A program made the position numbers and the translations under genes. The notes beneath the pieces were generated by a model that did no database searches, was not told the origin of the DNA, and saw only the letters and a program-made list of their open reading frames with translations. Below are positions 43,512-52,315 of a stretch of DNA of 64,000 nucleotides, piece by piece. Every line of letters begins with the position of its first letter. Positions within the stretch are counted from its first letter, which is position 1. Source of the DNA: Leptolinea sp. HRD-7 (GTDB taxonomy: Bacteria > Chloroflexota > Anaerolineae > Anaerolineales > Anaerolineaceae); contig AP024710.1 in the NCBI GenBank assembly GCA_024363285.1, positions 3,442,001 through 3,506,000 on the forward strand, in the 5' to 3' direction.

Positions 43512-44729
43512 TTATCCGAATTTGATACGCACAAAATGACGCTTGCCAACCTGCAAGACGCCTTCATGGTCAAGGGGCGCTTTTCCGTCCGTCAAAACCT
43601 GTCCATCCAGTTTAACACCCTTCTGGTCTACCAGGCGGCGGCCGTCACTGCGTGAAGCGACCAACTGGCAATTCACCAGAATATCGATTACCGAAAGATC
43701 ACGGGACACCACGGATTCAGCCACTTCGTCAGGGATGTCGTGCTTTTGGAACATGCTGACAAATGTGTTCTGGGCTTGATCGGCTTCGGCTTCACCGTAA
43801 AATGAAGCCGTTACTTCGCGGGCTAATTTCATCTTGGCATCACGTGGATGCAATGAACCGTCTTTTAGTCCATCTTCCATCACCTTAATATCCGCCGGTG
43901 TCCAGCGGGTGACCAGGCGAGAGTACGTTCCCATAGCCGAATCCGGAATGCTCATTACTTTACCGAACATGTCGGCGGCATTGGTGTTGATGGGAATATG
44001 GTTGCCCAGAGATTTGCTCATCTTGACCACACCATCAGTGCCGGGCAGAATGCCCAGGATGATGGCGATATTGGGTTTTTCGCCCATATAGGTCATCACC
44101 TTGCGGGCCGCCGTGACAATATTGAACAACTGGTCGGTTCCACCAACCTGTACATCAGAGCGCATGGCATAGGCATCATATCCCTGCATGATGGAGTAGA
44201 ACGTCTCATGCAGATAAATGGCATCACCTTTTTCCCAGCGTAATTTGAAATTCTCTCGGGTCATAAATTGCTGAACGGTAAAATTGGAAGCCAGTTTAAT
44301 GAGGTCAGCAAAGGAAAGTTTGGCCAGCCAATCAGCGTTATACCGGATGATGGTTTTTTGTGGATCCAAAATGCGGAAAGCCTGTTCGGCATACGTGCGT
44401 CCATTTTCGGCCACTTCTTCCGGGGTCAACTGCGGGCGCAGGATATCTTTATCAGAGGGATCCCCGATCAATGAGGTAAAGTTCCCAATCAAGAAAGTGA
44501 CTTCATGTCCACAATCCTGAAACTGGCGTAGTTTGTTCATGGGGACTGTGTGTCCGAGGTGCAGGTCAGCTTTACGGGGATCGAAACCGCAATAAATCCG
44601 CAGGGGACGTTTCTCTTTTTCCGCTTCGATGAGCCGCTGTTTCAGCTCATTTTTCATGGCATTCTTTAGGGCGTCATCACCATATTCGGTTCCCTGCATG
44701 AATAATTCAACCTGGTCATCAATATTCAC
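43512..44729 (-). CDS. tyrS: tyrosyl-tRNA synthetase
   Basis: 405 residues from GTG at 44729 (GGAGGAAGCT upstream); an extra 21 residues in frame are not needed. Class I signatures HLGH (ADLHLGHTVP) and KMSKS (VVKMSKSLGN) are present, plus the Tyr/ATP-binding QVGGTDQLFN and a C-terminal S4-like domain (VSRDLSVIDILVN). It is the TyrRS-II form of usual length. Convergent with the SEDS-PBP gene. No T-box is visible in the short leader. Confidence 0.95.
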   Translation of the reverse strand: MNIDDQVELFMQGTEYGDDALKNAMKNELKQRLIEAEKEKRPLRIYCGFDPRKADLHLGHTVPMNKLRQFQDCGHEVTFLIGNFTSLIGDPSDKDILRPQLTPEEVAENGRTYAEQAFRILDPQKTIIRYNADWLAKLSFADLIKLASNFTVQQFMTRENFKLRWEKGDAIYLHETFYSIMQGYDAYAMRSDVQVGGTDQLFNIVTAARKVMTYMGEKPNIAIILGILPGTDGVVKMSKSLGNHIPINTNAADMFGKVMSIPDSAMGTYSRLVTRWTPADIKVMEDGLKDGSLHPRDAKMKLAREVTASFYGEAEADQAQNTFVSMFQKHDIPDEVAESVVSRDLSVIDILVNCQLVASRSDGRRLVDQKGVKLDGQVLTDGKAPLDHEGVLQVGKRHFVRIKFG

Positions 44730-44840
44730 AGCTTCCTCCACCGTATAAAGCGTCAAAAGACGCCGGATTTTTCCGGTCAGATTATACCGCACACAGTAGA
44801 TGATTTTTCAGAGCAAAGCCGCCCGGGTTTTTAACGAAAA

Positions 44841-45758
44841 TCAACCGGGATAAATGCTTCGAAGCGCGGATTCCAGTGAGGGATGCTCAAATTTATAGCC
44901 AACTTCATTCATCAGGCGGCCGGGGATCACCCGCTGCCCATCCAGAACCAGTGTGGACATCTCCCCCAGCGCCAGCTTAATCGCCGCGCCAGGCACAGGC
45001 AGCCAACAGGCCCGATGCAAAACCTTACCTAAGGTACGCGAAAACTCGAGATTTGAAACCGGTTCTGGCGAAGTAAAGTTATAAGCTCCCCTGGCTTCCG
45101 AATCTTGTAACAAAGTCAGCATACCTTTCACCAGGTCATTAATATGAATCCAAGAATAGATTTGCTTTCCGCTGCCTACCGGTCCTCCGGCAAAGAAACG
45201 GAACGGCAATTCCAACCGAGGGAGAACCCCGGCTCCTTTTGCCAGAACCAGACCCGTACGAGATACCAGACGCCGTAATCCATATTCTTCCACCATTTTT
45301 GTGCTGTCTTCCCATTCTCGACATAAAGCTGACAACCTGTCACTGCCGGATGGAGATGTTTCATCCCAGGCGGAACTATCCGATATATCTTGAGTTCCAT
45401 AAAAACCGATGGCTGATATTTGCAGGAAAACGGATGGTTTATGCGACGCACGACGGATAGCTTCTGAAAGCAATTCACCGGATAGAATTCGGCTGTCGCG
45501 TATCTGCTGCCAGCGTGCCGATGACCAGGGCTTTGCGCCGATATTTTCACCGGCAAGATTTATAATCCAATCCGCCTGGTTTACCAGGTCCATCCAGATC
45601 CCCGGATGAACACCATCCCAGACGACGCTTTCACCATAAGCAGGTTGTTTGTACGCGTCCCGCGTTAAAATCACCACCCGGTTCCCCCTGGCCAGAAGCC
45701 AACGAGAGAGTGCCTTCCCAATCATTCCACTTCCACCACTTATTAATGCCAGAGCCAT
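44841..45758 (-). CDS. TIGR01777-type NAD(P)-dependent epimerase
   Basis: 305 residues from ATG at 45758, with GGAGAGATAAT upstream. Extended short-chain dehydrogenase fold with SGGSGMIGKAL for dinucleotide binding and the family's NLAGENIG and WIHINDLV segments, and a C-terminal DUF1731 region. The family (YfcH, SulA-like) has no firm substrate. Monocistronic. Confidence 0.9.
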   Translation of the reverse strand: MALALISGGSGMIGKALSRWLLARGNRVVILTRDAYKQPAYGESVVWDGVHPGIWMDLVNQADWIINLAGENIGAKPWSSARWQQIRDSRILSGELLSEAIRRASHKPSVFLQISAIGFYGTQDISDSSAWDETSPSGSDRLSALCREWEDSTKMVEEYGLRRLVSRTGLVLAKGAGVLPRLELPFRFFAGGPVGSGKQIYSWIHINDLVKGMLTLLQDSEARGAYNFTSPEPVSNLEFSRTLGKVLHRACWLPVPGAAIKLALGEMSTLVLDGQRVIPGRLMNEVGYKFEHPSLESALRSIYPG

Positions 45759-45870
45759 ATTATCTCTCCAGAATCTTATTGTACTGATTCGAATGGGTAA
45801 GTAAAGTCCGTGCACTCGGTTTGGCTGTGTTAATTGAATCTGGCGTATTAAAATAAGGTAAAATTTCGAA

Positions 45871-48459
45871 ATGCCATCAATCGTCGAATCACTATCAAAA
45901 TTCTTAAAACTCGAAAAAGAGCGGGGGTTTAAAAATACCGCCATTATTGGCGGCCTGCATAAGGTAGTTCCCTACTGGAAAAATGAAGCAAAAACCCTGT
46001 CCATTTCCTCGGAAACTGTCCATTCAGTAACTGACTTGCTCGAAGAATACAGTACCGCTGAAAGCGGCCGCCGCCAGGATATCATCATGGAGTTAAATAT
46101 TCTCCTGGATGGCATTCCTGTGCCCCCTATCACTTTACGCAAACCCACCGGGCCTCTCAGCCAGCCGCAAAGGCCCATTCCTCAGACACCGGTTCAAAAG
46201 ACCACCATACCTGAGCGGCCGGTTCCAACGGTGGAGAAAGCTCCCGCATCCGTCAGGGCTGCTACCCCACAACCGGCACAGAGCACCCCGCGTACACCGG
46301 CGGCTGCTCCTGCTCGTCCCCCTCGAGATGTCCAATCACCCCGCCGGCTCACCCCTGGCTCACGTTTACCGGATTCTGCCACACCGGTGACTTTGAACGC
46401 GCCGCTTACAGTAATTAGCGGGATCGGGGAAGAAACTGCCAAAAAACTTCGCAATCTGAATTTATACACACTGAAAGACCTGCTCTATAACTTCCCGCGC
46501 GATTACCACGATTTCAGCCAGGCAAAGACCATCAACCGTATCATGTACGGCGATACATTGACCGTCATCGGCACGATACAGTCGATTCACGCACGTGATG
46601 CCCGCAGCGGAAAAGTCAGCATTGTAGAAGCCGTAGTCGGTGATTCAACCGGCAACCTGCGCGTTACCTGGTTCAACCGCAAGTTCCTCGTAAATCAGTA
46701 TCACCCGGGAGATCAGGTTTCCCTTAGCGGTACTGTAAAACAGTACCTTGGCCGTCTGGTAATGGACAATCCTGAAATTGAACCGCTGGAAGCCGAAAAC
46801 CTGTCTACCAATCGCATTAGCCCTGTTTATCCGCTGACGGCAGGTATTACGCAAAAATTTATGCGCCGTATTATGAAGCAGACGGTGGACTTCAATGCCC
46901 GCCGTGTAGCCGATTATCTGCCGGAAACGATCCGTCAAGACGCGAATCTGACCACCCTTCCGGACGCTCTGCAGCAAGTTCACTTTCCGGATACACAACA
47001 GACATTAGACGAAGCCCGCCGCCGGTTGGCATTTGATGAAATATTCCTTCTGCAGATGGGTGTATTAAAACAGAAAGCCCAGTGGCAAATGAATACGGCC
47101 CGGACTTTTGAGCCACCGGCTGACTGGATGGAAGCGCAAATAAAACGACTGCCCTATGAATTGACATCGGCGCAGAAACGGGCTGTGGATGAGATCAAGA
47201 ACGACCTGGCTGCCGGCCGTCCGATGAACCGCCTCTTGCAAGGCGATGTAGGTTCCGGCAAGACCATTGTCGCCGCGTTGGGTGCGCTAATGATCGCCCG
47301 TGAAGGCGCGCAATCCGCGTTCATGGCGCCCACAAGTATTCTGGCTGACCAGCACTTCCGCGGACTAACCCGCCTGCTGACAGATGGGGAAGACGCGCCA
47401 TTGCAGCCCGAACAGATCCGCCTTTTGATCGGTGATATACCGGAATCGGAGAAAGCCGATATCCGCCAGAAACTGGCAGATGGCACCATCAAGATCATCG
47501 TCGGCACCCATGCTCTGATCGAAGACCCGGTAGTTTTCCAGCAATTACAGTTGGCTGTGATTGACGAGCAGCACCGCTTTGGTGTGGGTCAACGCGCGGC
47601 GCTGCGTCAGAAAGGTGACAATCCGCATCTGCTGGTGATGACCGCCACACCCATCCCCCGCTCCCTCGCGTTGACAGTATATGGTGACCTCGATCTCTCT
47701 GTTATGGATGAGATGCCGCGAGGCCGTCTTCCCATTGAGACACATGTGCTTCATCCTCTGGAAAGAGAACGAGCGTATCAGTTGATTCGAAAACAGGTGG
47801 AACAGGGGCATCAGGCTTTCATTATTTACCCGCTTGTCGAACAGGCAGAGGATAGTGATGAGAACAACGCCGCCGTTCAAGAATATGCCCGGCTGCAGGA
47901 AGAGGTCTTTGCGCAATATAAACTTGGATTGATGCACGGGCGTTTAAAACCAGAGGAAAAAGATGCCGTGATGAATGCGTTCCGAGCGGGAGAAACTCAA
48001 ATCATGATATCCACTTCTGTTGTCGAGGTGGGTGTGGATGTTCCTAACGCTACCATCATGTTGATCGAAAGCGCCAACCGTTTTGGACTTTCACAATTGC
48101 ACCAATTCCGCGGGCGGGTAGGCCGTGGTGACGCGCAGTCATACTGCCTGCTTATTCCCGATTCAAATGAATCATTGGAAAATGAACGGCTTTCGGTAAT
48201 GGAATTAACGAATGACGGTTTTGTACTGGCCGAAAAAGATCTGGAACAACGCGGTCCCGGAGACTTTCTGGGAACACGGCAATCTGGCTTTTCTGATCTT
48301 CGAATGGCCAGGTTAACGGATGTCCGCCTGATCGAGTCTGCCCGGCGTCACGCACAATCGGTGTTCGAGTCCGACCCGGGATTGCAAAACCCCGATAATA
48401 AACGTTTGGCTGCTGCCCTCGAGGATTTCTGGGGTGACGGTAAAGGAGACGTAAGTTAA
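45871..48459 (+). CDS. recG: ATP-dependent DNA helicase RecG
   Basis: 862 residues, longer than the usual 680-820. Residues 1-190 are an extra N-terminal region with a helical part and a Pro-rich linker. A helix-hairpin-helix (VISGIGEETAKKLRNLNLYTLKDLLYNFPRDY, split over residues 180-210) and an OB-fold wedge follow, then superfamily 2 helicase domains: GDVGSGKT, DEQHR, TATPIPRS and QFRGRVGRG. RecG remodels stalled replication forks and R-loops. The stop lies 2 nt before coaD. Confidence 0.95.
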   Translation: MPSIVESLSKFLKLEKERGFKNTAIIGGLHKVVPYWKNEAKTLSISSETVHSVTDLLEEYSTAESGRRQDIIMELNILLDGIPVPPITLRKPTGPLSQPQRPIPQTPVQKTTIPERPVPTVEKAPASVRAATPQPAQSTPRTPAAAPARPPRDVQSPRRLTPGSRLPDSATPVTLNAPLTVISGIGEETAKKLRNLNLYTLKDLLYNFPRDYHDFSQAKTINRIMYGDTLTVIGTIQSIHARDARSGKVSIVEAVVGDSTGNLRVTWFNRKFLVNQYHPGDQVSLSGTVKQYLGRLVMDNPEIEPLEAENLSTNRISPVYPLTAGITQKFMRRIMKQTVDFNARRVADYLPETIRQDANLTTLPDALQQVHFPDTQQTLDEARRRLAFDEIFLLQMGVLKQKAQWQMNTARTFEPPADWMEAQIKRLPYELTSAQKRAVDEIKNDLAAGRPMNRLLQGDVGSGKTIVAALGALMIAREGAQSAFMAPTSILADQHFRGLTRLLTDGEDAPLQPEQIRLLIGDIPESEKADIRQKLADGTIKIIVGTHALIEDPVVFQQLQLAVIDEQHRFGVGQRAALRQKGDNPHLLVMTATPIPRSLALTVYGDLDLSVMDEMPRGRLPIETHVLHPLERERAYQLIRKQVEQGHQAFIIYPLVEQAEDSDENNAAVQEYARLQEEVFAQYKLGLMHGRLKPEEKDAVMNAFRAGETQIMISTSVVEVGVDVPNATIMLIESANRFGLSQLHQFRGRVGRGDAQSYCLLIPDSNESLENERLSVMELTNDGFVLAEKDLEQRGPGDFLGTRQSGFSDLRMARLTDVRLIESARRHAQSVFESDPGLQNPDNKRLAAALEDFWGDGKGDVS

Positions 48460-48461
48460 AT

Positions 48462-48986
48462 ATGATTCGCGCATTCTTTCCCGGTTCGTTTGACCCCATT
48501 CATTATGGGCATATCGATATCGCCTGGCGGGCTTCGAAGCTTTTCGATGAGGTAATAGTTGGTGTCTATAACCGCTCATTGAAGAATATGTTGTTCTCGC
48601 CGGAAGAACGAATTGCCATGGCGAAAAAGACGTTTGAAGAAGAACCCAGAATTAATGTGATGGGCTACAATAAATTAACGGTGGATTTTGCCCGCGAAAT
48701 CGGCGCGAAAGTAATTGTCCGCGGCCTGCGGGTATTCTCTGACTTTGAGTATGAATTTCGTATGGCGCTTGCCAACCACCGTCTGGCCCATGATATTGAA
48801 GTAGTGGCATTGATTACCAATGAGGAACATACTTTTCTTTCCTCAACTACTGTCCGCGAAATTGCCTCACTGGGAGGAAATATTTCCACCATGGTTCCCC
48901 AGCATGTTTCCGATGCTTTAATCCATAAGTTCCAGGAAATATCAGACGGACGAACCAACATTCACATGACGTCCCTGAGAGATTAA
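48462..48986 (+). CDS. coaD: phosphopantetheine adenylyltransferase
   Basis: 174 residues. The nucleotidyltransferase signature is FPGSFDPIHYGHID, with the ATP-contacting RGLRVFSDFEYE and the C-terminal FLSSTTVREIASLGG. It makes dephospho-CoA from phosphopantetheine and ATP, the fourth step of CoA synthesis. Directly follows recG. Confidence 0.96.
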   Translation: MIRAFFPGSFDPIHYGHIDIAWRASKLFDEVIVGVYNRSLKNMLFSPEERIAMAKKTFEEEPRINVMGYNKLTVDFAREIGAKVIVRGLRVFSDFEYEFRMALANHRLAHDIEVVALITNEEHTFLSSTTVREIASLGGNISTMVPQHVSDALIHKFQEISDGRTNIHMTSLRD

Positions 48987-49062
48987 GCCACCCACCAGTC
49001 TGGATTTGCAGCCTGGCCCAATCCTTGCAACTCAATGGACAGCGTACGCGTCGGAGGTTGGA

Positions 49063-49524
49063 ATGGATATATTGCACCTGGTAGACCGCCTGGAAGAATT
49101 GTTTAATGAGAGCCGATCGATCTGGTTCACGCATAGTGTCGTCGTTGACGAAGACCGTATGCTTGACCTGATCGACCAGATGCGTGTTTCTATTCCCGAA
49201 GAGATCAAAAAAGCCCAGCAATTGCTGGCTCAGCGCGATCGAATTATGGCTCAGGCACAGGAAGAAGCCAACCGTACGCTGGCTTTAGCCCGTGAAAAAG
49301 GTGAAACCCTCATCCAGCAGGACTCGCTGGTACAGGCGGCGCAGACACGCGCTAACCAGATCATCAATGATGCCAAGATTGAAGCCGAGAATACGCGCCA
49401 GGAAGCAGATGATTATGTACTTCAATCCCTCTCCAAGCTGGAGATGGAAATGGAACGGGCGCTCACCCAGGTGCGAAACGGAATACGCACCCTGCAAAGC
49501 GAAAAGCAGGCCAAAGGTAAATGA
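49063..49524 (+). CDS. coiled-coil cytosolic protein, DivIVA-like
   Basis: 153 residues from ATG at 49063, five bases after GGAGG; the longer upstream frame is rejected. An N-terminal compact part (MDILHLVDRLEELFNES) precedes a long coiled coil from about 50 to 150, rich in Glu/Gln/Ala. No transmembrane segment. It resembles DivIVA/GpsB or ATP-synthase-b-type coiled coils, but no specific family can be assigned. It may be co-transcribed with coaD and ends at a strong terminator. Confidence 0.78.
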   Translation: MDILHLVDRLEELFNESRSIWFTHSVVVDEDRMLDLIDQMRVSIPEEIKKAQQLLAQRDRIMAQAQEEANRTLALAREKGETLIQQDSLVQAAQTRANQIINDAKIEAENTRQEADDYVLQSLSKLEMEMERALTQVRNGIRTLQSEKQAKGK

Positions 49525-49530
49525 TCAACC

Positions 49531-49556
49531 AGCCCGGAAATCCGGGCTTTTTTTTT
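49531..49556 (+). terminator. intrinsic terminator after the coiled-coil gene
   Basis: AGCCCGGA (49531-49538) and TCCGGGCT (49541-49548) form a perfect 8-bp stem followed by nine T residues. Confidence 0.92.
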
Positions 49557-49580
49557 GATTCATTTCTGATATCAACCGTG

Positions 49581-49798
49581 CCGAAAATAACCATATCTTG
49601 TAAGGTAGATGCAAGCGGGAGGATACATATCTCTTGACATAAAACTCAAATCCGCTTGCATCTACCGCCGATAATTTCGGGGATTTGGTCATGGATGGAC
49701 CGGTTTCCCGACAGGCAAGCGGTTGATGCGGCGGAAATTGGGTAATGTGAATCTAGACACATTTCATCCCCGCCGGCATCAACCAGAGTAATTTTCGG
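49581..49798. repeat. 218-bp palindromic element with terminal inverted repeats
   Basis: The ends CCGAAAATAAC (49581-49591) and GTAATTTTCGG (49788-49798) are inverted repeats with one mismatch. Inside are two hairpins. The first has perfect 15-bp arms (GGTAGATGCAAGCGG at 49604-49618, complement at 49652-49666) with a 33-nt loop. The second has GGTTGATGC-GGCGG (49721-49734) paired with CCGCC-GGCATCAACC (49770-49784), one bulged base, and a 35-nt loop. The arms of both hairpins share the GGTwGATGC core. There is no ORF. The element fills the gap between convergent genes; it may be a MITE-like mobile element or a structured RNA. Confidence 0.65.
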
Positions 49799-49823
49799 AT
49801 GCCGCCCGCAAGAGGGGCAAAAA

Positions 49824-50603
49824 CTACCGGCTCTGATCCGATTTCTTCCACCACAGATCGGTGACATACCAACCCAGCAACCCGGTGACGACCACGATCC
49901 AGAAACCTGCCGGGCCTACCAGTTCCTTTCCCTGCGAATATAACCCCGGGATGCTCCAGGGGAACAGATCTCCTCGCCCCAGCGCGGCGGCCACATTGGC
50001 CAGGATCAGTGTCAAAACTGCCATGCTCATGGGCAACAGATATCCTCGCCCGGCGCTTGCTAACAGGGCAAAGGGTATCACAACCAACACCGTCAACAAC
50101 GTAGTGACCGCAACACCCAGTATTCCCTGAACGATGACGGCCGTCGAACCATCCGGTAGCTGGATCAACGAGCCCAGCAAAAGGCTGACAGTCAGTGTGA
50201 TCAAAGACATGGCAAAAGACCAACCACCAAACACGATGACCTTGGCCATCAGAATTGTTGTACGCTCAACCGGAACCGCCAGCATATCTTTCAAGGTTCC
50301 ATCAGCAAACTCTCGTCCAAAGATCCAACTGAGGATCACTACGAACATAAAGAAACCCGCGGCCGCGATTATTTCACCGGTCAATGCCATGTACGCCGTC
50401 CAATTGGTAGCTGAAAACGCGATCAGGTCGGCTTTCGCGCTGAGAATTCCAAGTTTCTGTGATATTTCAGGATTCCGGGCGATCAACACCATCATGGCAA
50501 TAGCCATCGGTAAAAATGCCGCGAAAACGGATGTCCAATACGGAATACGCGAACGGATGGCTTTGCGCCATTCTACAATGATCATATTATTAAGAGTTGA
50601 CAT
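49824..50603 (-). CDS. ABC-2 type transporter permease
   Basis: 259 residues from ATG at 50603 (AAAGGAATTGAGA upstream), overlapping the ATPase gene by 14 nt. Six transmembrane helices with the N-terminal NNMIIVEWRKAIRSRIPYW segment and the extracellular FADGTLKDMLAVPVERTTI conserved in ABC-2 permeases of the NatB/bacitracin-resistance type. It works with the upstream ATPase as an exporter. Substrate unknown. Confidence 0.9.
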   Translation of the reverse strand: MSTLNNMIIVEWRKAIRSRIPYWTSVFAAFLPMAIAMMVLIARNPEISQKLGILSAKADLIAFSATNWTAYMALTGEIIAAAGFFMFVVILSWIFGREFADGTLKDMLAVPVERTTILMAKVIVFGGWSFAMSLITLTVSLLLGSLIQLPDGSTAVIVQGILGVAVTTLLTVLVVIPFALLASAGRGYLLPMSMAVLTLILANVAAALGRGDLFPWSIPGLYSQGKELVGPAGFWIVVVTGLLGWYVTDLWWKKSDQSR

Positions 50604-51522
50604 TCTCAATTCCTTTTTCCAGTCCAACCAACCGGAGGAAATACTCCTCCAGGTCTTCTTCTTCCACCATCAACCGGGTCGGCGGGAATCCTGCCTGAAC
50701 CAGCATTGTGTTGATCCTGTCGGGATTTGCCAGACTTTCCGGGTCATCAAGGACTATGGTTCCATTCAAAGGAACGTGCAGCCTGAACCCGGCAGAAGAA
50801 AGCATTTGCGCGGCAGCCGGATTGTCACGGGTTTGAACCAGCAGGCGGCGCAGCCGGTTCCTTTCTAACTCATCAATGTTCATCTCCTGTAACAAATGCC
50901 CGTTGTGGATAATTCCAATTCGCTGCGCCATCCTTGATACCTCAGCCAGAATATGACTGGACATGAAGACCGTTGTTCCCTGCTCGCGGGTCATTTCCAG
51001 CAGCATCTCGCGGATTTCCACGATTCCCGCCGGGTCAAGGCCGTTGGCCGGCTCGTCCAGGAACAACAGTCGCGGTTTATGAATTAATGCTTTTGCCAGT
51101 CCCAACCGCTGGGCATTCCCCAGTGACAGATTACCGGCACGGATATTTGTGTACTTTTGCAGACTCAAACGTTCGATCACGTCAGATATGGCCGAAACCG
51201 GAGTTCCCGGATGCAGCCGGCGAGACGCGTCAAGATTTTCGAATACCGTCAATTCCGGATAGGCATGCGGTGTTTCAACCAGATATCCCACGTCTTTCCA
51301 GGGTTTGCTTGACCCCAATTCGACCTTTGTGCCAAGTACTTCGGCATACCCGGTGGAGGGACGGATCATCCCCAACAGCATACGGATGGTGGTAGTCTTT
51401 CCAGCGCCATTTAGCCCCAGAAAGGCATAGATCTCTCCCTCGGCCACATGCAGTGACAGGTTTTCCACTGCTTTGACTTTCCCGTATTGTTTTCCGAGGT
51501 TTTGTGTTTCAATCAGGTTCAT
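50590..51522 (-). CDS. ABC transporter ATP-binding protein (exporter, ABC-2 partner)
   Basis: 310 residues. Walker A LNGAGKTTTIRM, signature LSLGNAQRLGLAKALI (a variant of LSGGQ), Walker B LLFLDEPANGLDP and H-loop MSSHIL; the C-terminal 80 residues are a DUF4162-like region. Typical of multidrug or antimicrobial-peptide exporters of the BcrA/NatA kind. It follows a TetR regulator by 39 nt, so expression is probably drug- or metabolite-inducible. Confidence 0.93.
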   Translation of the reverse strand: MNLIETQNLGKQYGKVKAVENLSLHVAEGEIYAFLGLNGAGKTTTIRMLLGMIRPSTGYAEVLGTKVELGSSKPWKDVGYLVETPHAYPELTVFENLDASRRLHPGTPVSAISDVIERLSLQKYTNIRAGNLSLGNAQRLGLAKALIHKPRLLFLDEPANGLDPAGIVEIREMLLEMTREQGTTVFMSSHILAEVSRMAQRIGIIHNGHLLQEMNIDELERNRLRRLLVQTRDNPAAAQMLSSAGFRLHVPLNGTIVLDDPESLANPDRINTMLVQAGFPPTRLMVEEEDLEEYFLRLVGLEKGIENVNS

Positions 51523-51561
51523 TGTTGCTTCCCTTCTTTGTTTTCAAACCGGCGCGCCCGG

Positions 51562-52179
51562 TTATTGACATTCCAATTTGACCTCGCCCAGGCAATATGC
51601 GGCAATTAATTCCAGATTGCCATCCAGGCTGGTTGTCAGGCGGTTTCCGCCTGAACCGGTTTCCAACAGAAATGAAGTCACCAGCGGGTATAACAGGTTG
51701 ACCATTTCCTCCGACCCGACCACTACCGGAATTCCGGCATCTCGGCAGGCGTTTAATAGCTGGTCAAAGAAACCCTGGTCGCTGGCGATGTGCTCGCGGA
51801 ACTTTTCCGCAGGAATTTGATGCATCAACATACCGAAATCACCCGCGCTGAATAAACGCAGTATCGGCAATTCTCCAAACAGGTCAAATGCCTTTTTTAG
51901 AATGGCGTACAAACGTGCTCTGGGAGTAGAGCCCGGCAGGCCGATCGTTTTCATGATCTCTTCCCGCCCTTTGATCTCCAGCTCTTCAATGACATCCATA
52001 AACAGCAACTCCTTGGATTTATAGAACCGATAAAAAGCTCCTTTTGATATCCCGGCTGCCCGGGCGATCTCGTCCACATTGGTCTTTTTAAAACCGTATG
52101 TGGAAAAGTGCTTCAATCCCAGATCAAGTATCCGTTTCCGGATTTCGTCTTTTTCCTGTGTGCTGAATGACCGTGTCAT
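51562..52179 (-). CDS. TetR family transcriptional regulator
   Basis: 205 residues. N-terminal HTH (HFSTYGFKKTNVDEIARAAGISKGAFYRFYKSKELL, split at residues 24-58) and a C-terminal ligand-binding helical domain. First gene of a three-gene operon with an ABC exporter, so it is the likely local repressor. GGAGAGAAG precedes the ATG, and an inverted repeat stands in the intergenic region. Confidence 0.93.
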   Translation of the reverse strand: MTRSFSTQEKDEIRKRILDLGLKHFSTYGFKKTNVDEIARAAGISKGAFYRFYKSKELLFMDVIEELEIKGREEIMKTIGLPGSTPRARLYAILKKAFDLFGELPILRLFSAGDFGMLMHQIPAEKFREHIASDQGFFDQLLNACRDAGIPVVVGSEEMVNLLYPLVTSFLLETGSGGNRLTTSLDGNLELIAAYCLGEVKLECQ

Positions 52180-52189
52180 CTTCTCTCCA

Positions 52190-52222
52190 GTGACTCTATG
52201 ACTTATTTGGTTTTTGAGTCAC
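52190..52222. promoter_or_regulatory. inverted repeat upstream of tetR, candidate operator
   Basis: GTGACTC (52190-52196) and GAGTCAC (52216-52222) form a 7-bp inverted repeat with a 19-nt centre, 10-45 nt upstream of the TetR start. Position fits TetR autoregulation; the half-site spacing is wider than usual for the family. Confidence 0.4.
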
Positions 52223-52315
52223 AGATAGTATGTCACATATTCGAGTGAATTCTTATTCTTACCCGCCTATAATGAGAAATAACAGAAGAATTGGTTGTAT
52301 GCTATGGAGGTGAGA

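Noticed and set aside
44730-44840. T-box leader for tyrS
   Set aside because: The region between tyrS and the next gene is too short and has no T-box core or specifier stem that I can see.
50134-50868. 244-residue plus-strand ORF opposite the ABC-2 permease
   Set aside because: Shadow of the real permease and ATPase genes, which have correct family motifs on the other strand.
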